Numbered from the stretch's first letter, positions 1 through 12,830 are shown. The stretch: 64,000 nucleotides of DNA from Zhengitettix transpicula (GCA_037074705.1 CM073591.1:87338032-87402031); one strand, 5' to 3'. Notes: a model not told the origin generated them from the letters alone. Program-made: numbers and translations.

Positions 1-804
1 GGGATAAATTTTTGGGACGGATATATATTAATGGTAACAATATTTCCTGACTGTTATCTTTGATAATTTTGAAACCATTAGAGATAATGTAAAAAGATGA
101 TATTAGATGTTACCTGTTTTGTTATAGGCCTACACAAATAAATTATTCTTCACTTGATAGAATTGGTAACCAAAAAATTTGATCAATTCTTCTATTGTGC
201 GGAGTTAACTTCGGAGTATGTTACATATATACACTCGGATCAATTTGTATTATTGACTTCTTTCAATTAGGTTGATTTGTAACAGTGAGAATGAAGTTTT
301 TTTTAGACCTATTCATGTAACTAATAGTGGCCAAACAGTGAGAGTTGTAGGAGATACATTGAATAAATAGACAGATTGATTAGTGAGGTAGAAGCTTAAA
401 ACAGGATTGAAAGTTAGTATGTTTTAAAATATTTCATAAAGATGTAAAATTATTTAAACATGAATAAGGTGATCAGATTAAAATTGTGTAGGATGTATTA
501 AGGGGATTTAGTGTAACTCTTCTCCAGTGGAATAAAGAATAGGCCAGCCAACTGGACATTCAGGCAGACTCCTGTATAATATGGGTAGTAAATAAATAAC
601 CTTCGCCGTCAAGGTCATCTCCTACCAAGTACTGTACTAATAATAGTTATAAATGAAACCCACGGATTTTGGCCTAATATTGAGAATGGTTTCATGCTAT
701 GAGCCGTAGAAAAGATAAATTAACTAAAAATATAGGTTTTATTAATAATATTTTCATTTATTAATTAAATTCAGTAAATATTTAAATAATGAGAATTAAT
801 ATAG
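1..804. other. AT-rich unassigned sequence
   Basis: No gene, RNA or repeat recognised. All reading frames are short and broken. The right edge is the ATAG target duplication (801-804) of the first LTR. Confidence 0.6.
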
Positions 805-1785
805 TGTAATGCCCATTAATTAGGACATTAATTGTTTGGACATAAAATTTATTTGTAGCGGCTGCAGCTTCCAAAGCGACAATCGAGATGAGCTTTGTTA
901 CTTTGCCGGAAAGTCAAAATGGCGTATGCGCGCTAAAATTCGAGAGCACGACGATAGTTCCGTTGGTGACGGGACATTTCGGAGGACGGAACAAATTATA
1001 CTAGAGCGGTAATGTATCATTAAACAAAGTTGTGAGTTGAAGACAAAGTAAAAACATTCACGGAAGTATTACGTCAAAACTTGCGAAGTAAAAGCAGTTT
1101 TACGTTTGTAGTCAGCCAGGAAAGGAAGTCAGCAGTTTACGTCCATAGCCAGCAGGAATCGTAAAGTTGCAGTTTTAAGTCCCAAGCGGTAAAAAGACTA
1201 GCAAATCTATGAATCACAGGATTCATATAAGGCAAACGGTCACCAGATAGCTGACAAAAAAGAGGATCATCCGAGTTCCTGGGAGCCTATCAAGGTGGAC
1301 TTCAAGAGTGTAAAATCTGTGAGCCAATATTACAATCAATGTAATTTTTTTTTGCAATAGTGTACTCCCGAAAACAAAAGGAATGTTGTAACCAGTTGGA
1401 CAGATGTGAGTAACAAAATACAAAATTAATGATTTATGTATACGTAATTAAATGATAGAAGTCAGATTTCGTTCTATTTTAATTATCAAGTTAATTTCTT
1501 TTCTTTTTTGTTTATTTCTATCGACGTATTGTTTAGGTAAATGTGATTTGTTTGTTAATAAGATTTTTTAATCAAATTGTTGTGTCCATTATCAAACCCA
1601 GTGAAATTAATATTTTAAATTGTAATTGTTTTGAGTTACTGCCACAAAATAAAATAAATATTTTGTTTGTTAATTTCGATCTTATCATTTAAAAAAACCT
1701 TCCATTTAATTATTGCATTTTGACGCTTAACGTGAGGTAACTTCATGTAAAATAAATTAAACGACCTATTTATTTGATTATTACA
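805..1785 (+). mobile_element. LTR-K solo LTR, copy A1
   Basis: A 981-bp solo LTR starting TGTAAT and ending TTATTACA, flanked by a perfect 4-bp duplication ATAG (801-804 and 1786-1789). This TSD fixes both ends. Inside are a U3 block AAAATGGCGTATGCGCGC (about 916-933) shared with copy A2, an ATG (1383-1385) followed 23 nt later by splice-donor-like GTGAGT (1406), the block GTCAGATTTCGTT (about 1461), AATAAA (1653-1658) followed by TTTTGTTTGTTAATTT, and a decayed PBS (1721-1738, 13/18 to the tRNA-Lys complement) that lies before, not after, the LTR end. The tRNA anticodon-arm complement found in other copies is lost. No internal coding region survives, so this is a recombination relic. The TSD length and the lysine PBS suggest Ty3/gypsy; that class is inference. 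Confidence 0.85.
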
Positions 1786-3059
1786 ATAGCAATGCAAATA
1801 CCACCAGTCATTAACAAAATTTATTTATTACAAAGTGTGATGGATAGCTAGTTTATTGATTCCAGAAAAGTTATTTTATTTTATTGACCGATTTACATTA
1901 ATTTATTCAGTATAGTTCTTGTTTCGAATATTTCTCAAACGTAGCTTTTAATATTCGCAGATAACTCTAAATTTTTCAAACTTTATCACTTCACATAATT
2001 TTATTTTCTTCCTTCTCTTCAAATTAAATTATTTCTCGCAAGAATGCGCTTCTAAAATAGAATTCTCCTATAATTCGCTAATTTATAGAAAATCATATTT
2101 TACATTAAGTAAAAATATAAGAAAATCATTATTTCCTCCATAAATTGTTTCTATATAAAAACGTCTACTAGTTTTGAATGTCACATGACCGCAAAATAAG
2201 GGATTCTTAAATCACATAGAGTAAATTACCCCTAAAGTAATACTAACATGTTGTGTAAACATTCTATTATAATTAAATTCTTAAATATTTGTCACAAATA
2301 CTCTTTTTTAAAAAAATATAAAAGTCCGATGGACACAATAAAAATTAGGAATATTATCTTCATTAATATAATACACGAGGGAAAAAAATGTATTATTTCG
2401 TAAAGATAAAAATAACATTTGTTCACCGCACAGCCGTTAATGCAGTAGAATAATGTATGTTTATCCATAAACACAGGCTTCATTTGTGAGAAATGCTGTG
2501 ACTCGCAGTGTTTGCAGGGAGCTGTTGAGTCAGCCATTAGTCCTGTTGCAATCTAGACCCCCCAAAGGTCTGTTTGCTCTCCGAACGACTCTGCAAAACA
2601 GTGTTGTATCTACGACAATAGTTACTTATCAGGTAAAATGGCATAATCAGCTCTTTTTTATTAAATTATGTTATTGAGATTGGTATGAAAAAGAGAAAAT
2701 TATTATAGACTAACCTAAATCATTATAACTTTTAAATATTATTGAATCAGTAATGAATAACCTTGGAGTTTTTAGAGTACGTAAATTGTAATTGCAGATG
2801 AGATGAAGTGCAGAATAGCATGAATAATCTTCTGAAGATATTAATGTATATAATAGGGAAACATTTTAATGTATACAAAACTGTTAATTTACTGAAAAAT
2901 TTTAAATACATACGATTATGATCCACATGAGTCGAAAGTATAAAACAAAAAATATATTTAGTTATATTCATTTAATTATTGAATGCATAAATAATTTATG
3001 AGAAAAATTAAGTTTAACAATAAAAAACGAATTAGATAAAGTACTAGACAATAGCCAAT
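1786..3059. other. AT-rich unassigned sequence
   Basis: Nothing recognised. A slightly more balanced patch at about 2470-2640 has no intact ORF longer than about 60 codons and no clear splice signals. Confidence 0.55.
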
Positions 3060-3157
3060 CAAAATTAAGTGATAGAACAAATACCACACAACGTTTCTGC
3101 AATCCTGGTTGTTTTTGCTGACACGTTGTGTGGTATTTATTTATCACCTAATTTTGT
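3060..3157. repeat. Fold-back of the CCACACAACG repeat family
   Basis: The left arm (3060-3095) contains AAATACCACACAACG and the right arm (about 3124-3157) contains its exact complement CGTTGTGTGGTATTT. Pairing continues outward with two or three mismatches through TATCAC and TAATTTTG, giving arms of about 34 nt around a loop of about 28 nt. The same terminal sequence occurs at 12775-12805 and 52620-52660, so this is a locally inverted copy of a dispersed repeat. Confidence 0.7.
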
Positions 3158-4103
3158 CTACCATTTGGATACTTTTTATTTATTAGCACAGTTTCAACAC
3201 AAATGTTTTATAATTTATATTATATTTTATAATTTTAATAATAAAACGAGTTTCAATTATAAGTAAATGCGTCATACTAGTCAATGAGACTCTTTACGGA
3301 TAGTTTACGTTTATCGGATACTTGTTATAATAGCAATAGTAAACCTGATTCTAGTAACGTAGGATACTATCGGTATAAATATTTTTAGGAGACAAGTTAT
3401 AATTTTACGTTTTTATAAGAAAACTGAATACTTTATCATTAGAAATCCATCTGTCAAAATTAAGAATATAAGGAATATAGATACTCCGTTAGAGCAGTGA
3501 TAAACGGTAGAGGGATCAATTTCTAGGGCAAAGACGTTAGCAGTAACTGCTACGTGCTGAACTAAGGAATTTAGCAGATGCCCGTTTATATATTTTGTGC
3601 ATTTGGACGATATCCAACTTCGACTTTTAATCATTTCGATTGACGACGTACTCTTTATCAAATATTGCGCCAACTTGGCACGGATAATTTTTTTGCTTTT
3701 CTTGCTTGATTACCAGATAAATGGCGAATGTGTTTTCCTGACCAGCTATTGACAATTTAAAGCCATCCGCATTCTCTCCCGCTGAAAAGTCAAGGATCTA
3801 CAGAGTACATACATGTTTCTTTCCTACATCATTCAGCGTGTGTCTTGATAGGGATGGAAAGTCGTAAATTTAAGCTATCTATTATAACTGAAAATTGAAC
3901 TAAAGTTGAAGAAAGGATACAAAAACGGAGAAGTGACGAAAAATGCCTATAGCTATATTATTATTCTAAGCCGAGTATTCATTTTCTACGGACTTCTATT
4001 TTACATACTATTAATGTATTTGAAGTTAATACCTTTTAATTTTTATTATGTATAATTAATTAAGAATTATATGTAATAAATGTATAAATATACTATTAAG
4101 TAA
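3158..4103. other. AT-rich unassigned sequence
   Basis: No feature recognised. A patch at about 3480-3620 is less AT-rich, but its longest frame (86 codons, minus strand) resembles no family I know. Confidence 0.5.
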
Positions 4104-4178
4104 GAACCTAACTTGGGGCATGAATTCCAGACCCTGAGATTAACAGTATCATGTTCTACCGACTGAGCTATATTGACT
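4104..4178 (-). pseudogene. tRNA-Lys(CUU)-like pseudogene
   Basis: The reverse complement reads TAGCTCAGTCGGTAGAACAT, then TTAATCTCAGGGTC, then a decayed T arm and GCCCCAAGTTAGG. This matches animal tRNA-Lys(CUU) through the D arm (A box) and the 3' side of the anticodon arm. The anticodon loop is CTGTTAA instead of CTCTTAA, which would destroy the lysine anticodon. The B box (GGTTCGA) is replaced by GGAATTC, and the 5' acceptor strand no longer pairs with the 3' strand. It is therefore a dead tRNA copy or the head of an old tRNA-derived SINE. No body or tail of a SINE was recognised downstream. Confidence 0.75.
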
Positions 4179-4482
4179 AGATCCTAAATGTCATATTTCG
4201 AATTAACTATTGTATTCTTGTTTGCATTAATTACTGCTGTTAATTGAAACATATAGGCAATTTGTAACCATGAAAATAGATCCGCCGTATAATTACGAGT
4301 GTTGATTTATGTAGATGTATACCGAGCGTGTGAGTACATGCGTTATATTTACATATTTATTACCATTCTAATTGTTTGTACTCAATTAGTAAGAGCGGCC
4401 AGTTTCATACAATCTGGCTGCTCTATGTTAATTTTTTATATAGGAAAATAAATTGTAAGGAATATACATATTTTGTATGTAT
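4179..4482. other. AT-rich unassigned sequence
   Basis: About 300 bp with nothing recognised, between the tRNA-Lys-like pseudogene and the second LTR. Confidence 0.5.
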
Positions 4483-5528
4483 AGTAATGCCAATTAATTA
4501 AGACATTAATTGTGAATTTGAAAATCTAAATTGTTAGAGAAATCCTTTGTGTCGGCGGTCCTGAACATAACAACAATAGACAAGCCAAGCACTGTTTTCT
4601 TTGTCGGAAGGCCCGCAAAATGGCGTATGCGCGCTAAAATTGCGAGACGGGAGTCAGTTGGCAGGAAGGTTTTGGTCAGATACAGGTCCCATTAAGATAT
4701 TGAGGAGTCAGTTTGTATTATGATACGGTGATGTACAGTTCGCAAGGTTTGATGAGATAGAGTCTGCGGGGAGACGTCGTCGAAGTAAAACTGTTAATTG
4801 GAGACGATAGAGCAGCTAGCAGGAAGGCAAGGTGAAATACAGTTTGCAGAGAATTAGCATTCAACAGAGTTGATTGGTCCCTGAACATTTTTCTCAGGAC
4901 AAAATAAACATTCACTGCAGCATAACGACAAAACCTGCTAAGTAAAAAAAAGCAGAGCTAGCAGAAGTTTCGGTTTAAGTCCTCCGGAACAATAAAGACT
5001 ACCCAATCGACGAATCGCAGAAGTGACCCAAGGCGAGCGGTCAACCGATAGAGACGAAAGGAGGATCCTCCGGGTTCCTGTCGACATATAAAAATATTGA
5101 TTTAGAATCTGTGAGTTTTAGAAGCAGTGCAAAACCCGTAATAGTGTTTTCAAAAATTAAAGGTATCCTGGCAACCGTGAGTAAAAATATAAAAACAAAT
5201 AATTATGTAAACCTGATTAAAAGATAGCCGTCAGATTTCGTTCTCTTCTTATTGATTAAAATTGTTAATAAGAGTCAATCTTTTTAGTTTAAATTCGTTC
5301 ACAATTAAATTTTGTTCTAATTTAGTTGACAAGTAACTTTCTTTTTCTTTAATTGTAAATTGTTGATAAGATTTATAAATATAATGATTCGACATTATCA
5401 AAGCCAGTTATGACCCTGAGAGACTGAGATATATTTAAATTTTAGATTGTTTAAATAAGTGCCAATAAATATTTTGTTTGTTAAATAATAAATTCTTTCA
5501 TAAAAAAGCCACTTATTTGATTATTAAT
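4483..5528 (+). mobile_element. LTR-K solo LTR, copy A2
   Basis: Closest relative of copy A1. It starts AGTAATGCCAATTAATTAAG (first T of TGTAAT mutated) and ends near GATTATTA before a TA tract. It shares the U3 block AAAATGGCGTATGCGCGC (about 4617-4634), the promoter-proximal block GGATCCTCCGGGTTCCTG, splice-donor-like GTGAGT (5177), GTCAGATTTCGTT (about 5230), the tRNA-Lys anticodon-arm complement GACCCTGAGA (5412-5421, exact), and AATAAA followed by TATTTTGTTTGTTAAA (about 5464). The ATG start exon is shortened and has no ATG. No PBS is visible at its right end. The TSD cannot be read because the right flank is a microsatellite. Confidence 0.8.
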
Positions 5529-5547
5529 ATATATATATTACTATACG

Positions 5548-5578
<31 letters not shown>

Positions 5579-5579
5579 C
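5528..5579. repeat. (TA)n microsatellite
   Basis: TA dinucleotide tract interrupted by ATTACTATACGT, which is present twice, at its left and right parts. It abuts the 3' end of LTR copy A2. Confidence 0.9.
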
Positions 5580-8500
5580 TATACGTTTCTATAATTTACA
5601 ATGATATAATTTCACATCGGAGCCGATTTGGGTGTCAGCGAATGAGAACAGAGAATTAGACGAAATTTGTCACATCGTCAATAATGAATGACAACAAACC
5701 CTTACTGCAGCTGCGTGGACAATAATATGTGACAACATCGGACAAATTTGATTCGTCGTCACAAGAAAGAATTTCAACGTCGAATTAATTCCCATTTTTA
5801 AAAAACTGGAACAGTATAATATTACATCACCTAACGTCACTGAGCTACGTTCGCATTTAAAGTCTCACCTTTTTCATAATCTCTATAACATCAACAGTAT
5901 TATATATAGGGTATATATTTCTCTATATTCTGATAAATTATTGTAAATGTATTGTACATTTTCAAAAACCTCTACAGTCTAATAGATATTTCTTGTAAAG
6001 ATTATATGTTTATTGACATATCAAATGCTAGTCTTACCTGAAACTGTTAACTTAATTCGCCTTAAAATGAACGGTATTCGAGTCTTTAAATGTGCTAAGT
6101 AACTCTTGGAATTACAACATTACCTTTTCAGTAACAACACTGTAACTATTAATAGTTTCCCACTGAATTTGAGTGTGCAAAACAGTTATTCATTATAAAC
6201 AACGTGAAGACTGACGTGTGCCACCCGTAGCCAGAATATAACCGAAAAAAAAAGTTCAGACGAAATGCGTATTGTATTATAGATATGGCAAGGGACGTAA
6301 TGTTTAAAATGCACTTACCACTTACTGATTCTCATTAATGTTTTTTAAAATAATTACATAACGTTATTTGATATAGAACATTTTAAATATTAATTTTTAA
6401 GTAGCCAGTATATAAATTAATAAAAACGGTTTTAGTTAATATAATATATGTGATGATAATACAGAGATAAAACAAAAATTTAAATCACATTTCTAAAAGT
6501 AAGAATATAATAATAAATTGTCGAGAAAGCTGTAATATGCCGTTTAAAACTTCTCGAGTTACCAAACCGGTCAATTGGGTAATTCGGCATAATTTTTCCA
6601 TTACCTGCAAAACTGAAATCGACCAAACCTGAAAAAACTTTCAAGAAATGTTATTCCTAACTGAACTTCGTTTCTTAATGAAAACTATAAAATTACCTGT
6701 CTTTCTTGTCAAATTGATCGTTATTTTAAAAATTGTATTGTTCTAAACGTATCCTTATTATTCCATTTTAATACGCAAATATTTTTCATTACTAACTTTG
6801 GAAATTTAAATAACTTTAATCCATGTAACCATATTAGAAGCAAGAGGTCTACGAGTGTGTAATATACGGTATGTATGCTAGATATGTACGTAGGCAATAA
6901 CAGTCCCGCACTCAGTCAACTTTATGGCTCCCAGGATGATAATATTCAGGACAACGATAGGAGAGACTTCAAATACTGCACAAACACACAAACGTAAATT
7001 ATAAAATCTTTCAAGTGCCCTAGACATATTCATTTATGATAAACTAAATATTTGACCCTGACAATATTATTATTAAATAATTAAATTAAATATAATTACA
7101 ATTCCATTACTAATTCAAATATTAATTTGATCAATATGGGGACATATTTTATGCTATTAATTATATTACAAAATTAAAAATATTCAAAAAATACGAAACT
7201 ATATTCGCATCTAACGCAAAATTAAATTCTGAGAAGAACCCAAATAATTTATTAATTATTTCTTTTAAAAATGTGTTGTACCAGAGTGCAGTTAACTTTT
7301 TATAACATTTCTGTGATTAAAATTTCGTTTGGAATGCTAAAAGAAAGAATAAATCTATGATAGAATTAGAATATGAGTGACGTGACTCCACTTCTGCAAT
7401 TTTGAACACGTGACTAATCAACAAAATTATTTTTTATTTGCTCATAACTTTAAAATGTAAACCCATCTAAACTATTATAACGATTTCGTCTACCTTATTT
7501 ATAAAACACTATATTGCATATTAATTTTCTGCAAATATGTTAATTTAATGATTCCCGTAAATCAGTATTAACTTAAATTCTATTAAAAAAAATTGTTTAA
7601 TTGTAATCGTAATTTAAGAATGTGTAATGGAAATGTTAATACAATTGAAATATACAATTATATACAAAAAATAGTTATATTTAACTAACTTCAATATACT
7701 TATAAATTTTTCCATAAATATTAGTCAGATATTTATGTTACGTAAATAAATTTTGAGGAAAATTTCCAACGCAAACTTTGAGATATATTTATGTAATTAT
7801 TTAGCAATGTATTTAAATTAATTATTTTGAACACCTGGTGAAGTTCTATATTGAGGAAAAGTTGTGTGAATTTCATGTTTTCTGGTAACAAATTATTTAA
7901 ACTACTATTGCTGTGTTCTTACATATATAATATACGAAAAACACTCTTCGACAATTTACTTCAAATTTTACGTCATACCTAACATCAGCTCAATTATTAA
8001 TCAAGTACTCAATAGATGATCAATTCAGTTCCCCGTATTAATATTATTTCATTAAACATCCAATATTGATTTTTCATAATTACACATGAAATATATTTTT
8101 TGGCTTTTTAATTATTATTATGTATTCAGCTGGAACGCAACTACACTGTTTATTAAATACAACAACGATACTCAATATTTTACTATGCTATCCATTTTAA
8201 AGAAAAGAGTTCACATGGTGTAAAACCACTTGAAACATTCACTAACCTCAACAGCGGCATAATGAAATAAATTAAGGACTACGTTAATAGGTCGTTCTTG
8301 GCTATATTAAATAAATCTGTCTGCAAAATGAAAAAAATAGACGTGGTTTATAAAAATAGAATTTAAATAATTATTCAATACTGTCATCTGAATCCTACTA
8401 TTATGTCAGCCAGGCATATTCATTAACAAAGGTATTCTGCTGATAATCACACAACGAAGTGAAAGCTAATAACAATGATTACGTGTTTAGTTACCCTCAA

Positions 8501-10295
8501 GGGAAGTGCCTGTATTAGTGATCAGAACTAATTGAATAAAGTTGCAATTAGTAGTTAATCAGCTGCAACCATGTCCATTGCAGAAAGTTTCCAACAGAGG
8601 TATGGATTGGTAACACAAGATTTTTAACTAGCAATTAGTTTTTCATTTATCATTCATCAAAATTAACTATATAAAACTTATTTATCAATAATAAATCTGA
8701 ACGACACACTATTTCATAAACCCATGACTTCTGTAGTTTCTGACATGTACAAAAATACATCTTTTTTGCAAAGGAGGATAATTTTACTCGAAATTGTTTG
8801 GCTAAATATTGAAACTTGAGTTTTATAAAGTGCATGGTAATTAATACAGATGCAAATTTTTATTACTTTATTATTCATTTGTATATAATAAACTGAAAAA
8901 ATTAAAAATCAGGTATCACTCCCTTTTTTACCATTAAAGGTTACCCTCAAATGTTCAAAGTGTTAATGTTTATGGAACGGCCTTTATCTCCGTTACTGAC
9001 GATTCGATTAACTTCACCTTTTATATGCTTTATTTATTCTTAAATTGGCTACAGTATTTATTACTTCATATTTACGTAAAACGTCAACAATTTGATAAAT
9101 TTTAGAAAATAAAAGCAGAAAAACTTGATTATTTACTTTTTAATGTAAAATATATTTTTATAAACCGTCTTGTGTAAAAGCCCTTCGTATGAAAGTTTCA
9201 TCCATCTCTTTGAATCTACTGATATAGTTTAATTTATTTATGAGCGGTGCTCACGTGGGAGGGGGGGCGGGTGGTGCAATGATGTTTGGCTGCTGACACT
9301 ACTTCCTGGTCATGATATGACAAATGTGCAACGTCGTTTTTATTACTTACCACTGTACTCTTTTACACTGCCAATTGGTCTTTTTAGTAATAGTAAGTCT
9401 ATTGTTAAATAACTATGGTATTTCTCTATCTTTGTGTTCATTATCACCGAACAATTTTGAGTTCGTTTGGACGACTGTAGCAAGTGTTTCAAATTAATAG
9501 TATTTGAAAAATTTTCCTTTCGTGAATCAAAAGACTGGATACATAAGAAATTAATTTATAAAAAACAGTCGACATATAGCGAATATATTTTTTTAAATTC
9601 AAAGTCGTTGTTTCGATTCCGGAAAACTAATTAAAAGATACATTATATTATTACTAAATCGTTTTATTTTTTAAATTTAAGGTTATCATGATGTTTTTTT
9701 AAAAAATTAACCGTTTAAATATGTTATGTATTTTTGTGGAAAGAAATAGGAGGTCGGCACAGTTTTATTTGGCAAATGACTGGAATGGATCATTCACCTA
9801 AAAATCAAATTAGAGAGGGTAATCATGAACTGTTTAGAGTAAAAATTAGAATTAATATTCACAAATCTGGCAGGAAACTTTTCTTAAACCTTACATTATG
9901 AATCTGTGAATATTAAGTTTCAGCATGTACTTCATAAATATTTGCTTAAAAGGGTCGACAAGGTGGATGTGTACGATACTATTTATGTTTTGAATGGAGG
10001 ATTCCTTCAGCACCATGTGTCATAGCCAAGAAGTTTCCCTTAAGGTTGTGTCCTAGAGAGTTACAGTGGATATATTTTCCTCAATAAAGGGTGATTATTG
10101 TTTTTCAAGGATACCCCGAAAAGCCTACTCCTAAGAAGGACAAAATGACGACAAGATATTTCCTTAGACTTACAGATACGATACTTGATAGGGATATGAG
10201 GTTTCTTCTCCAAATAAGAAAAGCCTCACTATTATAATTTCATAATAATCAATAAATAACATCAACCAAATTTAAGAAAAGAAAAAAGAATTTAT
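5580..10295. other. Long AT-rich gene-free stretch
   Basis: No gene or known repeat recognised in 4.7 kb. Two sub-regions differ in composition. 8455-8620 is a more balanced patch with TAATTA and CAGCTG motifs. 9245-9295 carries a G-rich run (GGGAGGGGGGGCGGG) in an otherwise AT-rich setting. All reading frames are short. Confidence 0.55.
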
Positions 10296-10345
10296 TAAAA
10301 TAACAACGTTTTATCACTCAATTAGCGACCTCTTCAGGTTCAAGT
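10296..10345 (-). repeat. Weak member of the GAAACGTTG dispersed family
   Basis: The reverse complement reads CCTGAAGAGGTCGCTAATTG and then GATAAAACGTTGTTATTTT. It matches the layout CTGAAGA, spacer, (G)AAACGTTG, W-rich tail seen at 52617-52745, and CTGAAGAGGTC is repeated at 57515-57600. Only the core is recognisable. Confidence 0.4.
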
Positions 10346-11110
10346 TTTAAAAAAATTTAATGGTGTTCCACGGCCGAAATCTTCATAAATAATTATTTGA
10401 GAATCTGACAAGTGGTGATTTGGAGAAGGTACAGAAAATTTTTGTTCTGACCTGTACTCAATTTGCTTCGTATTAACTGATACCCGACCCCTTGCTTTGA
10501 TAGACTCTACCGTTTACGAGCAGAAAATAAAGAAATAGTGCCCTTGTTGTTCGCTGAAGTACTCAGCTCTAAAACGGTTTCATGTTGAGAGTTTTACGGC
10601 CCGGATTGTCATAACCGGGATAATATTTAATATTTTTCATGAAGAATAACAGTACGTACCCTCGCATAAATTTATGTTGCTCATTCTGTGCTTTCTTGTA
10701 TTTTTGTGCTCAGGCGAAATTTGTCGAGTGTGTATTTGATATTCAGTTCTCTTCTGATATTCATGCACACTCCTTGTCATAAAAACTGAGCGTCATAACC
10801 TGAATACGACAAGAAAATCCCCTGCGAACCAGAATTTTTATTTGACACATGCTGTCATTACAAGCATTAGTAATAGGTTGCATTTCATAGACTCTATCGA
10901 TAAGCTTGCCTTCAGGGGGCTTGAATTAATCGTGATTTTTACAGAAATTATAAAAATGTAAATTATTTATTATTCCCTATAATTTAAAATGCTTTCCTTG
11001 GCATGTTCCGTAATGTTATTTACGTGTGGCTTATTTTAATAAAAATTTAATTCTGTAAACTCAGTACAAATATATTAATCCAAAAACTGGGTTAGGTCCA
11101 GTTCTTCTTC
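10346..11110. other. AT-rich unassigned sequence
   Basis: Nothing recognised; no intact reading frame of note. Confidence 0.5.
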
Positions 11111-11391
11111 TTTAGACTAACATGCTATATGAGGGTAATCCACGGGATGGCAAATCCCCTTCAATACTATAGCCTAGGTCTCCTGGGCTATGGTGGTTTA
11201 GGATCCTACACGGCATTCACCTAAAAGTGATGCTGGACAAACCCTATGAAACCTGAATCAGGTGGGTCAGGCACTTGGAACTTGTCCCATGCCTTCAGAT
11301 GGCGGAAGACGGGTTTGATGCGAGAACATAGCATTTCCCACTCCGTGTCACGACCAGTTCGGTGGCAGTTGGCCGACTATTCCAATGGAAA
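11111..11391 (-). mobile_element. R1 retroposon copy, old and truncated
   Basis: A diverged copy of the R1 family. On the plus strand it runs from ATGAGGGTAATCCAC through CGGCATTCACCTAAAAGTGA and CTTGTCCCATGCC to GGCCGACTATTCCAATGGAA. In the sense (minus) direction it begins at the ATTCCATTGGAATAGTCGGC block, so it is 5'-truncated relative to the copy at 17093-17670. The poly(A) end is decayed. Confidence 0.75.
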
Positions 11392-11825
11392 CAAAAAACT
11401 CTTTTAGAATTTATTATCAAACTGTTTAATGTCGTCTTGGAGTTTATTAATTGAAATAGTAGCATTCTGTTCAATTTACAGTCTTCTCTGTATAAATTAC
11501 TTGCAAATCTGAATTGGTTCTGAATTTATTACTATTATTTATCAAAAATACCATAAATGGTTTTATATTCTGACATTTCGAAGGTTGGTATCGTGTAATG
11601 AAACTAGTCTCACTGTTTCTCAATTTGAATATTGTTCCTTTTTTTGTTTCAATAGAACCTAAATATATGTAGAATGATAAATTTACCTTCCAAATATCTT
11701 GAAAAAAAAGGCTCTAACTGAAGAGTATAATAATTCTAACCATTTAACTTTCAAAAAACCTACTCTTACTATAGCAGCATGGTTTGAGAGAACTATACTT
11801 TTTGTATTTTATCTCATGTGGATAG

Positions 11826-11826
<1 letters not shown>
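11392..11826. other. AT-rich unassigned sequence
   Basis: No feature recognised. Confidence 0.5.
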
Positions 11827-11865
<39 letters not shown>

Positions 11866-11895
11866 TTGCATATATTTATATATATATATATATAA
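11827..11895. repeat. Interrupted (TA)n microsatellite
   Basis: Two TA tracts separated by GGTTGCATATATT. Unlike most TA tracts in this window, no LTR or Helitron adjoins it. The frame running through it is only repeat translation. Confidence 0.9.
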
Positions 11896-12639
11896 TGTAT
11901 TATTGTCAACAAAATATGCTTAATGCGTACCGCAGAAAGCTAACATAACGACATTGTAGTTAAGCAAACCTTTACGCGTTAGCTTTATTTAATAAGATTA
12001 CCAGATATTGCTTGGAATTGGGATAATATACATAAAGGGTTGCTTATGGGTATTTATAAATCGGACTGTAATAATCAAAAGAATAATCACAAAATATAAG
12101 CGTGAAAATTTTTCAGATATAAATATTGCTATATTGTGTTTTATATTCAAAAACTTTCGTTACAGAAGCCATTTTTTAAAGAATACTTAATTTATTCCGA
12201 CGTGCATAATATAATTAAAGTTTAACTTCAAATGGTTTGCTTAACGATACATTAAACTATAATATCAGTGATTTATATCATTTTCCTGAAGATGTTAAAT
12301 AAAACTTGTATCAGTTTTATTTACAAGACAAAGGTTTTTTTTCTTAAAAAGTTACAATCAAAATAGTTGCATTTAATATTATTTATTAATATTAGAACAC
12401 AATTTTCATAGAAAACCTTGAGTTTTCTTCAATATATGTTTACTTAGGGGGAAAAATCAGCGTTAACAACTCAACAAATAAACATGTGACTGCCTCCTAG
12501 TTTCTCAGAAACTATAGTAGCAGTGGATTTGTTGCAACTTAAATTATTGACACTTAATAAGTTGTCTAGTTACAGTCTGTCATTGAGGATTAATGGCTTT
12601 TTCAGGTATGTATATATGTCATGTTCGTTCATTTTGTTA
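11896..12639. other. AT-rich unassigned sequence
   Basis: No feature recognised. Confidence 0.5.
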
Positions 12640-12830
12640 ATCTTGAGAGATACTTCGGTGATGTGATCAGCCTTTTTTGAGTTTTGTCAACTGCAGTTGA
12701 CCTGTGCAGTTGTGTCGCTCTAGACTCTTCTTAGCACGTAAAGAAAGGGACAAGGATCCCAGAAACGTTGCGTGGTATTTATATTATCAATTATTTTGAC
12801 TGTATTTGTCTATTTTTCTAATTATTAATT
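12640..12830 (+). mobile_element. GAAACGTTG-family repeat copy
   Basis: Aligns with the reverse complement of 52617-52745. Shared blocks are GAGTTTTG(T/G)CAAC, GCAGTTGTGT, CTCTAG(A/G)CT, AAAGAAAGG(G/A)ACAAGG, then CCAGAAACGTTG(C/T)GTGG and TATTTATATTATCA. Two independent copies in opposite orientation define a dispersed element. The class is unknown; it could be the terminal part of a Penelope-like or other non-LTR element. Confidence 0.6.
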
